64,000 nucleotides of DNA. Origin: Polaribacter sp. KT25b. Its GTDB lineage: Bacteria; Bacteroidota; Bacteroidia; Flavobacteriales; Flavobacteriaceae. The translations under genes were made by a program, and so were the position numbers. Position 1 is the stretch's first letter. The number at the start of each line of letters is the position of its first letter. This document shows, in pieces, positions 5,544-14,292 of the stretch. The DNA lies in the NCBI RefSeq assembly GCF_900105145.1, contig NZ_LT629752.1, forward strand, positions 3,725,501 to 3,789,500, read 5' to 3'. The notes below the pieces were generated by a model that did no database searches, was not told the DNA's origin, and was given only the letters and a program-made list of their open reading frames with translations.

Positions 5544-8170
5544 TTCTTAACCAACATCCTCTTAATCTCATTCAGTTTCATCAAAGCCTCAATTGGGGTT
5601 AATGTATCAATATTTGTAGCAAGAATTTCTTCTTTAATGTTTTCTAAAAGAGGATCATCTAACTGAAAAAAGCTGAGTTGCATCTCTTCATGTTGCGTTT
5701 GTTTTAAAACGTCTTTTACATCAGAATTTTTATTGTTTTTTTCTAGCTGAGCCAAAATTTTATTTGCTCTGTGAATGACCATATTTGGCATTCCGGCTAG
5801 TTTTGCAACATGAATACCAAAACTATGATTAGAACCACCGGAAACTAATTTTCGTAAGAAAATAATGGTGTCTTCTAATTCTTTTACAGACACATTAAAG
5901 TTTTTAATGCGCTCAAAAGTGGCTGTCATTTCATTTAATTCATGATAATGTGTTGCGAATAATGTTTTTGCTTTTGATGGATGTTCGTGCAAGAATTCTG
6001 TAATTGCCCAAGCAATTGAAATTCCGTCGTACGTAGAAGTTCCACGACCAATTTCATCTAACAAAACCAAACTTCGTTCAGAAAGATTATTAAGTATTGA
6101 TGCAGTTTCGTTCATTTCTACCATAAACGTAGATTCGCCCATAGAAATATTATCACTTGCGCCAACTCGTGTAAAAATCTTATCTACAATTCCGATTTTA
6201 GCATTTTGAGCCGGAACATAACTTCCCATTTGTGCTAATAAAACAATCAATGCTGTTTGTCTTAAAATTGCCGATTTACCAGACATATTTGGCCCAGTAA
6301 TCATAATTATTTGTTGTTGATTTCTATTTAAAACAACATCATTTGCAATATACGTTTGATCTATTGGTAACTGTTTTTCAATAACAGGATGACGCCCATT
6401 TTTGATGTCTAAATCTGTGCTTTCATCCATAATCGGACGCACATAATTATTATCAATTGCTAAAACAGAAAAAGATAATAAACAATCAATTTTTGCAATA
6501 ATCTGCGCATTTTCTTGCACAATTTGTACAAATTGGATGATATATTGTAATAATTTTGAAAATATTTCTTGTTCTAGTTTGGCTATTTTTTCTTCTGCGC
6601 CAAGAATTTTAGTTTCGTATTCTTTTAATTCTTCAGTAATATAGCGTTCTGCAGAAACCAAGGTTTGTTTACGAATCCATTCTTGCGGAACTTTGTCTTT
6701 ATGCGTATTTCTAACTTCTATATAATAGCCAAAAACGTTGTTGAACGAAATCTTTAAACTCGAAATTCCTGTACGTTCTGTTTCACGCGCTAACATATCA
6801 TCTAAATACTGTTTTCCAGTGCTAGAAATGGCGCGTAAATCGTCTAATTCTTGGTGAACGCCAGTTGCAATTGCGTTTCCTTTATTGATGTTTACAGGCG
6901 CATCATCAAATAAGGTTTCTGTAATTTTATCAATTAAAACCATACAAGAATGCAATTGATTTCCAAGATGCTGAACCGTTTTGTTTTTACTATTTTCTGC
7001 GGATGCTTTTATTGGTAAAATTGCTTTTAAAGAATCTTTTAATAAAACTATTTCTCTTGGTGATGCTTTACCAGTGGCAACTTTAGAAATTAATCTTTCT
7101 ATATCTGAAACTTGTTTTAATTGGTAGGTTACTGTTTGAGAAAATTCATCAGAATCTATAAAAACCTTTACCAATTCATGACGATTTTTAATTTCGTCTA
7201 TATTTTTTAAAGGCAATGCCAACCAACGTTTTAATAAACGTCCGCCCATTGGCGAAATGGTTTTGTCAATAACATCTAAAAGCGTTACAGCATTTATAGA
7301 ATTAGGATTGTACAATTCTAAATTTCTAACTGTAAAACGATCCATCCAAACATAATTGTCTTCAGCAATTCTACCAATATGTTGAATGTGTTTTAGTTGA
7401 TTGTGTTGTGTTTCAGACAAATAATACAATACTGCACCAGCGGCAATAATTCCGTTTTTAACATCCTGAATACCAAAACCTTTTAAGCTTTTTACTTCAA
7501 AATGATTGTGTAAAGTTTCGTTTGCATATTCTTTTTGAAAAACCCAATCATCTAAGTAAAACGTATAATATCGGTTTTCAAAAAGTTCTAAAAATTGTTG
7601 TTTGTGTTGTTTTTGAACCAAGACTTCACTCGGACTAAAATTTTGCAACAATTTATCAATATATTCTGCATTTCCTTGCGCCACTAAATATTCACCTGTA
7701 GAAACATCTAAAAATGAAATTCCGAGTTGTTTTTTTGTTGCTGAGCGTGTTGAAGTATCAAAATGAACAGCCGCTAAAAAGTTGTTAGTTTTGGTTTGTA
7801 AAACTTCGTCGTTTAAAGAAACTCCTGGAGTTACTAATTCTGTAACACCACGTTTTACAATGGTTTTGGTCATTTTAGGATCTTCTAACTGATCGCAAAT
7901 GGCAACACGCATTCCTGCTTTTACTAACTTTGGTAAATACGTATTTAAAGAATGATGCGGAAAACCAGCCAAAGCAGTTTCGGTTTCACTTCCGGCACCA
8001 CGTTTTGTTAGTGTAATTCCTAAAACTCCGGCGGCTTTTTTAGCATCTTCGCCAAAAGTTTCATAAAAATCTCCTACTCTAAAAAGTAACATTGCATCAG
8101 GATATTTATTCTTGATGGCATTGTATTGTTTCATTAAAGGCGTAACCTTTTTAGCTTTTGATTTTGCCAA
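5540..8170 (-). CDS. mutS: DNA mismatch repair protein MutS
   Basis: Full-length MutS of 876 residues, which recognises mismatches and recruits MutL. The mismatch-reading Phe-x-Glu is present near the N-terminus (GDFYETFG), followed by connector, lever and clamp regions. The C-terminal ATPase has Walker A (GPNMSGKSAIL, near residue 623), the DEIGRGTSTYDG Walker B segment and the FATHYHEL motif. The gene appears intact, but its last 156 bp are repeated at 951-1106 and its stop abuts the cassette repeat. It was probably followed directly by the methyltransferase gene now 4.6 kb away. No sign of loss of function. Confidence 0.98.
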   Translation of the reverse strand: MAKSKAKKVTPLMKQYNAIKNKYPDAMLLFRVGDFYETFGEDAKKAAGVLGITLTKRGAGSETETALAGFPHHSLNTYLPKLVKAGMRVAICDQLEDPKMTKTIVKRGVTELVTPGVSLNDEVLQTKTNNFLAAVHFDTSTRSATKKQLGISFLDVSTGEYLVAQGNAEYIDKLLQNFSPSEVLVQKQHKQQFLELFENRYYTFYLDDWVFQKEYANETLHNHFEVKSLKGFGIQDVKNGIIAAGAVLYYLSETQHNQLKHIQHIGRIAEDNYVWMDRFTVRNLELYNPNSINAVTLLDVIDKTISPMGGRLLKRWLALPLKNIDEIKNRHELVKVFIDSDEFSQTVTYQLKQVSDIERLISKVATGKASPREIVLLKDSLKAILPIKASAENSKNKTVQHLGNQLHSCMVLIDKITETLFDDAPVNINKGNAIATGVHQELDDLRAISSTGKQYLDDMLARETERTGISSLKISFNNVFGYYIEVRNTHKDKVPQEWIRKQTLVSAERYITEELKEYETKILGAEEKIAKLEQEIFSKLLQYIIQFVQIVQENAQIIAKIDCLLSFSVLAIDNNYVRPIMDESTDLDIKNGRHPVIEKQLPIDQTYIANDVVLNRNQQQIIMITGPNMSGKSAILRQTALIVLLAQMGSYVPAQNAKIGIVDKIFTRVGASDNISMGESTFMVEMNETASILNNLSERSLVLLDEIGRGTSTYDGISIAWAITEFLHEHPSKAKTLFATHYHELNEMTATFERIKNFNVSVKELEDTIIFLRKLVSGGSNHSFGIHVAKLAGMPNMVIHRANKILAQLEKNNKNSDVKDVLKQTQHEEMQLSFFQLDDPLLENIKEEILATNIDTLTPIEALMKLNEIKRMLVKK

Positions 8171-8214
8171 GTTTTTGGAAATTTTCAGTTAGTTTTGCGA
8201 AGATATAAAATATA

Positions 8215-8287
8215 GTTGTTAGTGTTTAGTTTTTGGTTATTAGTTAAGATACCAACAACAAAAAACCATTAACCAATAACTAAAATT
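8215..8287. repeat. Intergenic low-complexity inverted element (TTAGT/TTGGTT words)
   Basis: The intergenic DNA is built from words such as GTTGTTAGTG, TTTTTGGTTATTAGTTAA and, on the right, their complements (TTAACCAATAACTAAAA), giving a long imperfect hairpin. A very similar element lies at 14198-14292. It fills the gap between the divergent mutS and RNA methyltransferase genes. Confidence 0.55.
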
Positions 8288-8818
8288 ATGAGAAAATTAA
8301 AAAATAATGAGTTAGGTAGAATTTCGGTTGATGAATTTAAAACGGTTAAAAAAACGCCATTAATTGTAGTTTTAGACAATATTAGAAGTTTAAATAATAT
8401 TGGTTCTGTGTTTAGAACTAGTGATGCTTTTTTGATTGAAAAAATATACTTGTGTGGTATTTGTGCAACTCCGCCAAATAAAGACATTCATAAAACTGCT
8501 TTAGGTGCAACAGAATCTGTAGCTTGGGAATATGTTGAAGATACTTTAGAATTAGTTGAAAAATTGAAAGCTGAAAATGTAAAAGTTTTAGCTATTGAAC
8601 AAGCTGAAAATTCTACAAAATTAGATGTTTTTTATCCGAAGAAAGGAGAAAAATATGCCATTGTAATGGGGAATGAAGTAAAAGGTGTTCAGCAAAAAGT
8701 GGTAACAGCTTCAGATTTGGTTATTGAAATTCCTCAATTAGGTACCAAACATTCTTTAAATATATCTGTAACTACTGGTGTTGTAATTTGGGATTTATTT
8801 ACAAAAATTATTAGATAA
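8288..8818 (+). CDS. TrmH/SpoU-family RNA methyltransferase
   Basis: A 176-residue SPOUT methyltransferase, a SAM-dependent ribose 2'-O-methylase of tRNA or rRNA. Motif 1 is NNIGSVFRTSDAF, motif 2 is VMGNEVKGVQQ and motif 3 is PQLGTKHSLNISVTTGVVIWD, with the usual Asn and Ser positions. It is transcribed divergently from mutS. It is distinct from the 151-residue SPOUT protein at 496-951, which shares only the fold motifs. The substrate is unknown. Confidence 0.9.
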   Translation: MRKLKNNELGRISVDEFKTVKKTPLIVVLDNIRSLNNIGSVFRTSDAFLIEKIYLCGICATPPNKDIHKTALGATESVAWEYVEDTLELVEKLKAENVKVLAIEQAENSTKLDVFYPKKGEKYAIVMGNEVKGVQQKVVTASDLVIEIPQLGTKHSLNISVTTGVVIWDLFTKIIR

Positions 8819-8873
8819 GTAACAAGTAATTATTTAATATTCAGTTTATTGCTTTTTTTAATTACCTTTACTT

Positions 8874-9800
8874 ATGTTTAAAAAAGTATTTTTATTAGCT
8901 GTTATGATGATTTGCAGTACTTTTTATTCAGAGAACAAGGCAGAAAGGCTTTTAGATTCTTTGAATAAATATTTTTCTATTTCTGTTAGTATCCCTTTTC
9001 CAGAAAAAAAATTAAATATTTAAATAAAACATATTTTTTTACAAAACAGTCTAATGTTGATAGTTTTGATAATTAAAGTTTCTTCGTCTTTGGCAGGTGA
9101 AAATGTTATATCAGATAATATTGAAAATTATGAGAAAGCTAATAATGTTTTATGAAAAATTTATCAAAATAAAAAATATTATGCAGTATTAGGTTCGTAT
9201 TATCATAATAAAGGATGATATTTTAATAATAATTCAAATAAATTTAGTGCTTACTATTATTATAATAAAGTTAAAGTAGTAGGAGATTTAAGATTAATTT
9301 ACCAAAGATCACTTAAAAGTAAGGCAAATGATATTGCAGAACCTTTATCTAAAGTAAATTCAGAAATTAGAAATTTATCGCATAAATTAAGTTCTGTAAA
9401 TTTTAATGAAGTTTCTTTTAAAGATCAAATAATTAATTTAGTTAGCGATTATTATGCACCAAAGTTTAAAATAAAGCTTAAAAATTTTGATAAAATCGAT
9501 TGGCTTTTAATAGATAATCAAATTAAAAGAACACTTTATTTAGTTATTAGAGAGTCTATACAAAATAGTAAAAAACATGCTTTTGCATCAGAGGTTTTAA
9601 TAGACTTTAAAATAAAACACAATACCTTTGTATTAAGTATAAAAGATAATGGTAAAGGTTTTAATATTAGTTCATTAAAATTTGGGTTGGGTTTAAAAAA
9701 TCAGAAAAAAAGAATAGAAGAATTAAACGGAAATTTTACTATAAACAGTGTCCCAAATTCAGGTACAACTACAAACATAGAAATACCTTTAACAGCCTAA
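8874..9800 (+). pseudogene. Degenerate two-component sensor histidine kinase
   Basis: One frame can be followed from an ATG at 8874, with a signal-peptide-like start, to a stop at 9798, but it is broken by TAA at 9021 and TGA at 9153 and 9216. The 194 codons after the last break contain no ATG. The C-terminal part is a clear HATPase_c domain: N-box IRESIQNSKKHA, G1 box DNGKGF and GLGLKNQKKRIEELNG, as in NarX/DegS-type kinases. The N-terminal half has TPR-like tyrosine-rich remnants. The phospho-acceptor region is partly recognisable (EIRNLSHKLSS, with His). It ends 3 nt before the regulator gene, which was its partner. Confidence 0.85.
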
Positions 9801-9803
9801 AAT

Positions 9804-10481
9804 ATGAAAAATAAAATACGTGTTTTATTGGTTGATGATCATCCTTTACTTTTAAAAGGATTGGTTTTAACGTTTGATGAAATTAAAGATTTTACTTTTG
9901 ATATTGTATATAAAACAAGCTGCGATAGTGCATATGAAGCTGTTCTTTTATCAGAAAAAACAAACCCTTTTGATATTCTTTTAACAGGTTTAAGTTTTAG
10001 TTTAAATGATGGGAATATTGTTTCTGGAGAAGAATTAATTAATCAATTAAAAAAAGTAGCTCCGAATTTAAAAATTGGTGTAATTACAGGGCATTCAGAA
10101 ACAAATAGAATCTTTAATGTTATAAAAAACCAACAACCTTTAGTTTATCTTTTAAAAGATGATTGTAATGCAACCGAATTAAATTTTGCCATTCATAAAA
10201 TGTTGAAAAATCAAAATTATTATTCACATTTGGTACATCAAAAAATTTTAAAAAGAAGTATTGTTCAAATCTCTATGGATTCTATTGCTATACAAATTCT
10301 AGAAGAATTACCTAAACATGCTAAAATAAATAATTTAGTTGGGCATATAAAAAGAGAAGATGGAAAACTTTTAAAAATAAGATCTATAGAAATGAAGTTA
10401 GCAGATTTAAGAATTGATTTAAATGCTAAAAATAATACAGATCTTGTTTTAAAAGCAAAAGAATTAGGAATAATCGATTAA
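9804..10481 (+). CDS. LuxR-like response regulator with a degenerate receiver domain
   Basis: This 225-residue protein belongs to the flavobacterial regulator type found beside TPR-histidine kinases. The receiver (1-130) keeps the acidic pair D11-D12 and the LLKD lysine, but the phospho-acceptor Asp is missing: the strand reads FDILLTGLSF, with Thr61/Gly62 at the expected place. The C-terminal 70 residues are a divergent helix-turn-helix ending KAKELGIID. Its cognate kinase immediately upstream is a pseudogene. It may act independently of phosphorylation or be on the way to loss. The frame itself is intact. Confidence 0.8.
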   Translation: MKNKIRVLLVDDHPLLLKGLVLTFDEIKDFTFDIVYKTSCDSAYEAVLLSEKTNPFDILLTGLSFSLNDGNIVSGEELINQLKKVAPNLKIGVITGHSETNRIFNVIKNQQPLVYLLKDDCNATELNFAIHKMLKNQNYYSHLVHQKILKRSIVQISMDSIAIQILEELPKHAKINNLVGHIKREDGKLLKIRSIEMKLADLRIDLNAKNNTDLVLKAKELGIID

Positions 10482-10598
10482 TTTTTTTGCGTAAAAACGC
10501 ACATATAGTTGCGTAAAATGTATTTTTTAAAAAGTGATATAATCGTACCTTTACTGTAAAAATGTAACTATTGTTGGGGGACGATTTATAATTTTTTT

Positions 10599-10631
10599 CC
10601 TGAGGCTTAAAAAACCTCAGGATTTTTATTT
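10599..10631 (+). terminator. Rho-independent terminator after the response regulator
   Basis: CCTGAGG (10599-10605) pairs with CCTCAGG (10615-10621) and is followed by ATTTTTATTTT on the plus strand. It sits between the regulator gene and the convergent mgtE 3' end. Confidence 0.75.
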
Positions 10632-11986
10632 TAAATTCCAAGAATAAATTTTGCTATAGAAAAATAAATTAGAATTCCGAAAATATCATTACTTGTGGTA
10701 ATAAACGGACCTGTTGCTAATGCTGGGTCTATACCTCTTTTATCTAAAATAATTGGTACAAAAGTTCCTATTAAAGAAGCAATTATAATTACCGACATTA
10801 ATGAAATAGAAATTGCTAAACTAAAGCTAAAATGAAAGCCTAAAATGCTTGTAAAAATGGTTATTATAATAGAAAGTAGTAAGCCGTTTATTAAACTTAT
10901 TGCTATTTCTTTTAATAACCTACTCCATAAACTACCTTTAATTAAATCGTTAGCTAAACCTTGAACAATAATTGCAGAAGATTGTACACCAACATTTCCT
11001 GCAACTGCAGCAATTAATGGAGTAAAAAAGAACAACGCTTTGTATTCTGGGTTTTCCATAATTGTTTGAAAATTCTGCATAATAATTACAGCACCCAAAC
11101 TACCAAATAATCCTAAAATTAGCCAAGGTAAACGCCCTTTTACTAACTGGTAAACTGTATCGTCTGCTTCTACATCTTGTGTTAAACCAGCTGCCAATTG
11201 ATAATCTTTATCTGCTTCTTCTTTTAAAACATCTACAATATCATCAATAGTAATTCTACCCAATAAAATGTTATTATCATCTACAACAGGTATTGCTTCT
11301 AAATCGTATTTAGACATAATTTTGGCAACTTCTTCGTCATCTTCATTTACATTAACAAAATCTACTTTATCAATATAAATTTCTGAAATTTTTTGATCGT
11401 TTTTTGCTACAATTAAGTCCTTTAAAGAAAGACGTCCCATTAATTTATCTTGTTTGTCTACAACATAAATAGAGTGTACTCTGCTTACTTCTTTTGCTTG
11501 AGCTCTTATTCTGCGCATACAACCAGCAACGGTCCAAGTTTCATAAACTTTAACCAACTCTTTACCCATTAAAGCACCTGCAGAGTTATCATCATAAGAT
11601 AACAATTCTTTTATATCTGCTGCGTGTTCCTCATCTTTTAATGCAGAGATTACGTTTCTTTGGCGTTCTTCGGATAATTCACCAATAATATCAGCAGCAT
11701 CATCGGTATCCATTTCACCAATTTCTCTAGCAATTTCTTTTGCAGATAAATTATCTAGTATTTTTTCACGAATATCTTCATCTAATTCGGTAAGGATTTC
11801 TGATGTTTTCTCGCTGTCTAAAAGTTTTATAATATAAACAGCTTCATCAAAATCTACCTCATCTAAAACTTCTGCAATATCTGCATAATGATGATCTTCA
11901 AAAAGGTCATGAATTGCAGTTTTATTGTTAGATTCTATGAGATCTGTAAGGTTGTCTAGAAAGTCATTGGTAATATCAAATGCCAT
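10631..11986 (-). CDS. mgtE: Magnesium transporter MgtE
   Basis: 451 residues in the standard order: an acidic N-terminal MgtE_N superhelix (about 1-130, rich in [10 protein letters not shown] repeats), two CBS domains (about 135-260) that sense cytoplasmic Mg2+, and a C-terminal pore domain of five helices (about 285-451) with the GNVGVQSS and [17 protein letters not shown] segments. It imports Mg2+ at the inner membrane and closes when Mg2+ is plentiful. It overlaps rsmA by 11 nt, so the two are co-transcribed. Length and motifs are normal. Confidence 0.97.
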   Translation of the reverse strand: MAFDITNDFLDNLTDLIESNNKTAIHDLFEDHHYADIAEVLDEVDFDEAVYIIKLLDSEKTSEILTELDEDIREKILDNLSAKEIAREIGEMDTDDAADIIGELSEERQRNVISALKDEEHAADIKELLSYDDNSAGALMGKELVKVYETWTVAGCMRRIRAQAKEVSRVHSIYVVDKQDKLMGRLSLKDLIVAKNDQKISEIYIDKVDFVNVNEDDEEVAKIMSKYDLEAIPVVDDNNILLGRITIDDIVDVLKEEADKDYQLAAGLTQDVEADDTVYQLVKGRLPWLILGLFGSLGAVIIMQNFQTIMENPEYKALFFFTPLIAAVAGNVGVQSSAIIVQGLANDLIKGSLWSRLLKEIAISLINGLLLSIIITIFTSILGFHFSFSLAISISLMSVIIIASLIGTFVPIILDKRGIDPALATGPFITTSNDIFGILIYFSIAKFILGI

Positions 11987-12779
11987 GATTTGCTAATTTT
12001 TGGGTAAGTAAAATAAAGTCAGCTACAGATAGTTGTTCTGGCCTTTTCGCAAATATAGGGTCTTCTTTTAAGGACTCCGAAAGATTAAAGGACTTTAAGC
12101 TAGAACGTAACATTTTTCTTCGTTGATTAAATGCTGTTTTTACCACTCTAAAAAATAATTTTTCATCTACAGGAAGCGAATAATCTTTTTTTCTGATAAG
12201 TCTTATTACGCCAGAATCTACTTTTGGTGGCGGATTAAAAACAGTTGGCGGAACCGTAAATAAATACTCAACATCAAAAAAAGCTTGTGTTAAAACAGAA
12301 AGAATTCCATAAATTTTACTGCCTTCTTTTTCTGCAATTCGCATAGCAACTTCTTTTTGAAACATGCCGGCAAATTCTGGTACAAATTCTCTATATTCAA
12401 TTGCTTTAAAAACAATTTGAGTAGAAATATTATAGGGAAAATTACCAATAATTGCTACTTGTTTTTTATCAAAAAGTTCCTCAATATTTTGCTTTAAAAA
12501 ATCGCCTTCTAAAATGGTAAACTTGTCTTTAGAAGTATCTAATTTTATATGCTCTAACCAAAATGTGTCTTTAAGATAACTTACTGATTCTCTGTCTAAT
12601 TCTAGAACAGTAACTTTTGGTTTTTTTTGTAATAAATACTTTGTTAAAACGCCCATACCTGGGCCAATTTCTAAAACGTTATTATAACCTGTTCCCGTTA
12701 AAGCATCAGCAATATTTTTTGCGATGGTTTCATCAGTTAAAAAATGTTGACCTAAATGTTTTTTTGCTTTTACAGACAA
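11976..12779 (-). CDS. rsmA: 16S rRNA (adenine1518/1519-N6)-dimethyltransferase RsmA
   Basis: The 267-residue KsgA/RsmA enzyme dimethylates two adjacent adenines in helix 45 of 16S rRNA late in small-subunit assembly. Motif I is [14 protein letters not shown], the acidic residue follows in VLELDRES, the catalytic motif is NFPYNIS (NLPY class), and the C-terminal domain contains [15 protein letters not shown]. The start at 12779 gives the usual KKHLGQHFL opening. First gene of a pair with mgtE. Confidence 0.97.
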   Translation of the reverse strand: MSVKAKKHLGQHFLTDETIAKNIADALTGTGYNNVLEIGPGMGVLTKYLLQKKPKVTVLELDRESVSYLKDTFWLEHIKLDTSKDKFTILEGDFLKQNIEELFDKKQVAIIGNFPYNISTQIVFKAIEYREFVPEFAGMFQKEVAMRIAEKEGSKIYGILSVLTQAFFDVEYLFTVPPTVFNPPPKVDSGVIRLIRKKDYSLPVDEKLFFRVVKTAFNQRRKMLRSSLKSFNLSESLKEDPIFAKRPEQLSVADFILLTQKLANHGI

Positions 12780-12862
12780 GATGAGAGTTTTTAAGATTTA
12801 AAGAGCAAATGTACTCTAATTTCGGCATAATTTTTGGTTGGTTTAAGTTTAAAATCAACCAA

Positions 12863-13717
12863 ATGAAAAGAATATTTGTATTAATTATGTTCCTTTTTGC
12901 TATGAATCTTGTTTCTTTTGCTCAAACCGGAAAATTAGAAGAAGGAAAAGAAAGTTTAAAAGAGTCTAGCGCTTCTCCAAACACAACTTCTAGTACTACT
13001 AGATCAACAACAAAAAAATCTGGTAGAAGAACAAGAAATTACAATGATAATTCTTCATTTAGATCTTTTTTTGCGGGTATTTTTATAGATTTATTTGCTT
13101 ACACTGCTTATGGTGTTGCAATAGAATCTCCATTTGAATTAAATGGTAGAATGCACGATGCAGAACTTGCTAATTATCCTTATAAAAACTCTTTTCATGG
13201 AAATTTTATTTATACAGATTCTATGAATTATAATATTGCAAGATTTGATATTACCAATAACTTTGTAATTGAAAATAGTAATTTATATGGAAATAATTTT
13301 GGTGTAGATTTTCGCTTTTTAAAACGTTTTGGTTTGGAGTTTGACTATTTGTATTTAACCGAAAAAATAAACACAAATAGAGATCAATTTTCTATGTATT
13401 CGGCTTTAATTAATTATCATAGAATACGAACTCAAAAACTAGATGCTTGGTTTGGATTAGGTGTTATGCATGTAGGTTACGATGTAAATAAAACTGGTTT
13501 TGGTATTGGTTTAGGCGCAGAATGGTTTGTTGCAAAACCAATTAGTTTTAAGTTTTCTCATAAATGGACAAACATCAACAGTAGAGAAGTAAATAACACA
13601 AAATTGTTGTTAAAATACCATATTAAAAACTATCATATTTCTTCTGGATATGAGCATTTTAAAATTGGTGTTTCTAAGATTGATGCTTTTTCTATTGGCG
13701 TAGGAGTTAGTTTATAG
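12863..13717 (+). CDS. Putative outer-membrane beta-barrel protein
   Basis: The ATG at 12863 is chosen over one 18 codons upstream because it begins a textbook signal peptide (MKRIFVLIMFLFAMNLVSFA-Q). The 284-residue precursor continues with a Ser/Thr/Arg-rich linker (about 35-70), then alternating polar and hydrophobic strands with many aromatics, as in OmpA/OmpW-like barrels of Bacteroidetes. No specific family is recognised. It is divergent from rsmA, with about 80 bp between them. Confidence 0.6.
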   Translation: MKRIFVLIMFLFAMNLVSFAQTGKLEEGKESLKESSASPNTTSSTTRSTTKKSGRRTRNYNDNSSFRSFFAGIFIDLFAYTAYGVAIESPFELNGRMHDAELANYPYKNSFHGNFIYTDSMNYNIARFDITNNFVIENSNLYGNNFGVDFRFLKRFGLEFDYLYLTEKINTNRDQFSMYSALINYHRIRTQKLDAWFGLGVMHVGYDVNKTGFGIGLGAEWFVAKPISFKFSHKWTNINSREVNNTKLLLKYHIKNYHISSGYEHFKIGVSKIDAFSIGVGVSL

Positions 13718-13860
13718 AATAAGTGATTTTTTTAACTTATTCTGTTAATCTTTGTAAAATAGTTTCTGCCACAATTGCTCATAGAAAATAGATTTTTGTG
13801 AAAATTGGTGAATTTCTTGTTTAACCTTTTCTAAATTTATAGCTTAGTATTAACAATAAA

Positions 13861-14190
13861 TTAATTACTAACATTTGTAGGATAAAATTCTTTTACTAAT
13901 TTTAATTCTGTTCTAAAAGCCAATATTTGATCGCCAAATTTTTTCAAACTTTTTATGCGTAATCTATCCGCATCTTTTTCGTAATAATCGTTTAAATCTT
14001 CTCTTGTATTTGCTGCGTATTGTACAGAATAAGTTTTACCTCCCATTTCTTCATCAACCAAAACCTCAGTTAGTTTTGCCGATATAAATTTGCCAGTGTT
14101 TAAAACATCAAGAATGTGAGTTTCCATCCAAGTTAACCATTCTTCATGAACAGTTTCATTTATATTAATTGTTACGTTGTATATATACAT
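13861..14190 (-). CDS. DUF4286 family protein
   Basis: A 109-residue cytoplasmic protein of the small conserved Bacteroidetes family DUF4286, starting MYIYNVTININ and containing the family pattern HEEWLTWM near the N-terminus and YSVQYAA in the middle. It has a ferredoxin-like alpha/beta look. The function is unknown. It lies upstream of and in the same direction as nothing obvious, being separated from the TPR gene by a repeat-rich gap. Confidence 0.8.
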   Translation of the reverse strand: MYIYNVTININETVHEEWLTWMETHILDVLNTGKFISAKLTEVLVDEEMGGKTYSVQYAANTREDLNDYYEKDADRLRIKSLKKFGDQILAFRTELKLVKEFYPTNVSN

Positions 14191-14197
14191 TTCTTTA

Positions 14198-14292
14198 GTT
14201 GTTAGTGTTTGGTTTTTAGTTGAAGGTTTTACGTTGTGTGTTTTGGTTTTTTAATAAAAATTTTACATAAACTAGTAACCATCAACCAAAAA
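14198..14292. repeat. Intergenic low-complexity inverted element, second copy
   Basis: The left arm GTTGTTAGTGTTTGG, then TTTTTAGTTG, faces a right arm AACCATCAACCAAAAACT that is complementary in word content. It is the same type as 8215-8287 and separates the TPR gene from the DUF4286 gene. Confidence 0.5.

Noticed and set aside
10426..10641. 71-codon minus-strand frame between the regulator and mgtE
   Set aside because: It covers the terminator and the regulator's 3' end and has no recognisable features.
13717..13742. GAATAAGT/ACTTATTC hairpin after the barrel protein gene as a terminator
   Set aside because: No T-run follows the stem, so support is weak.
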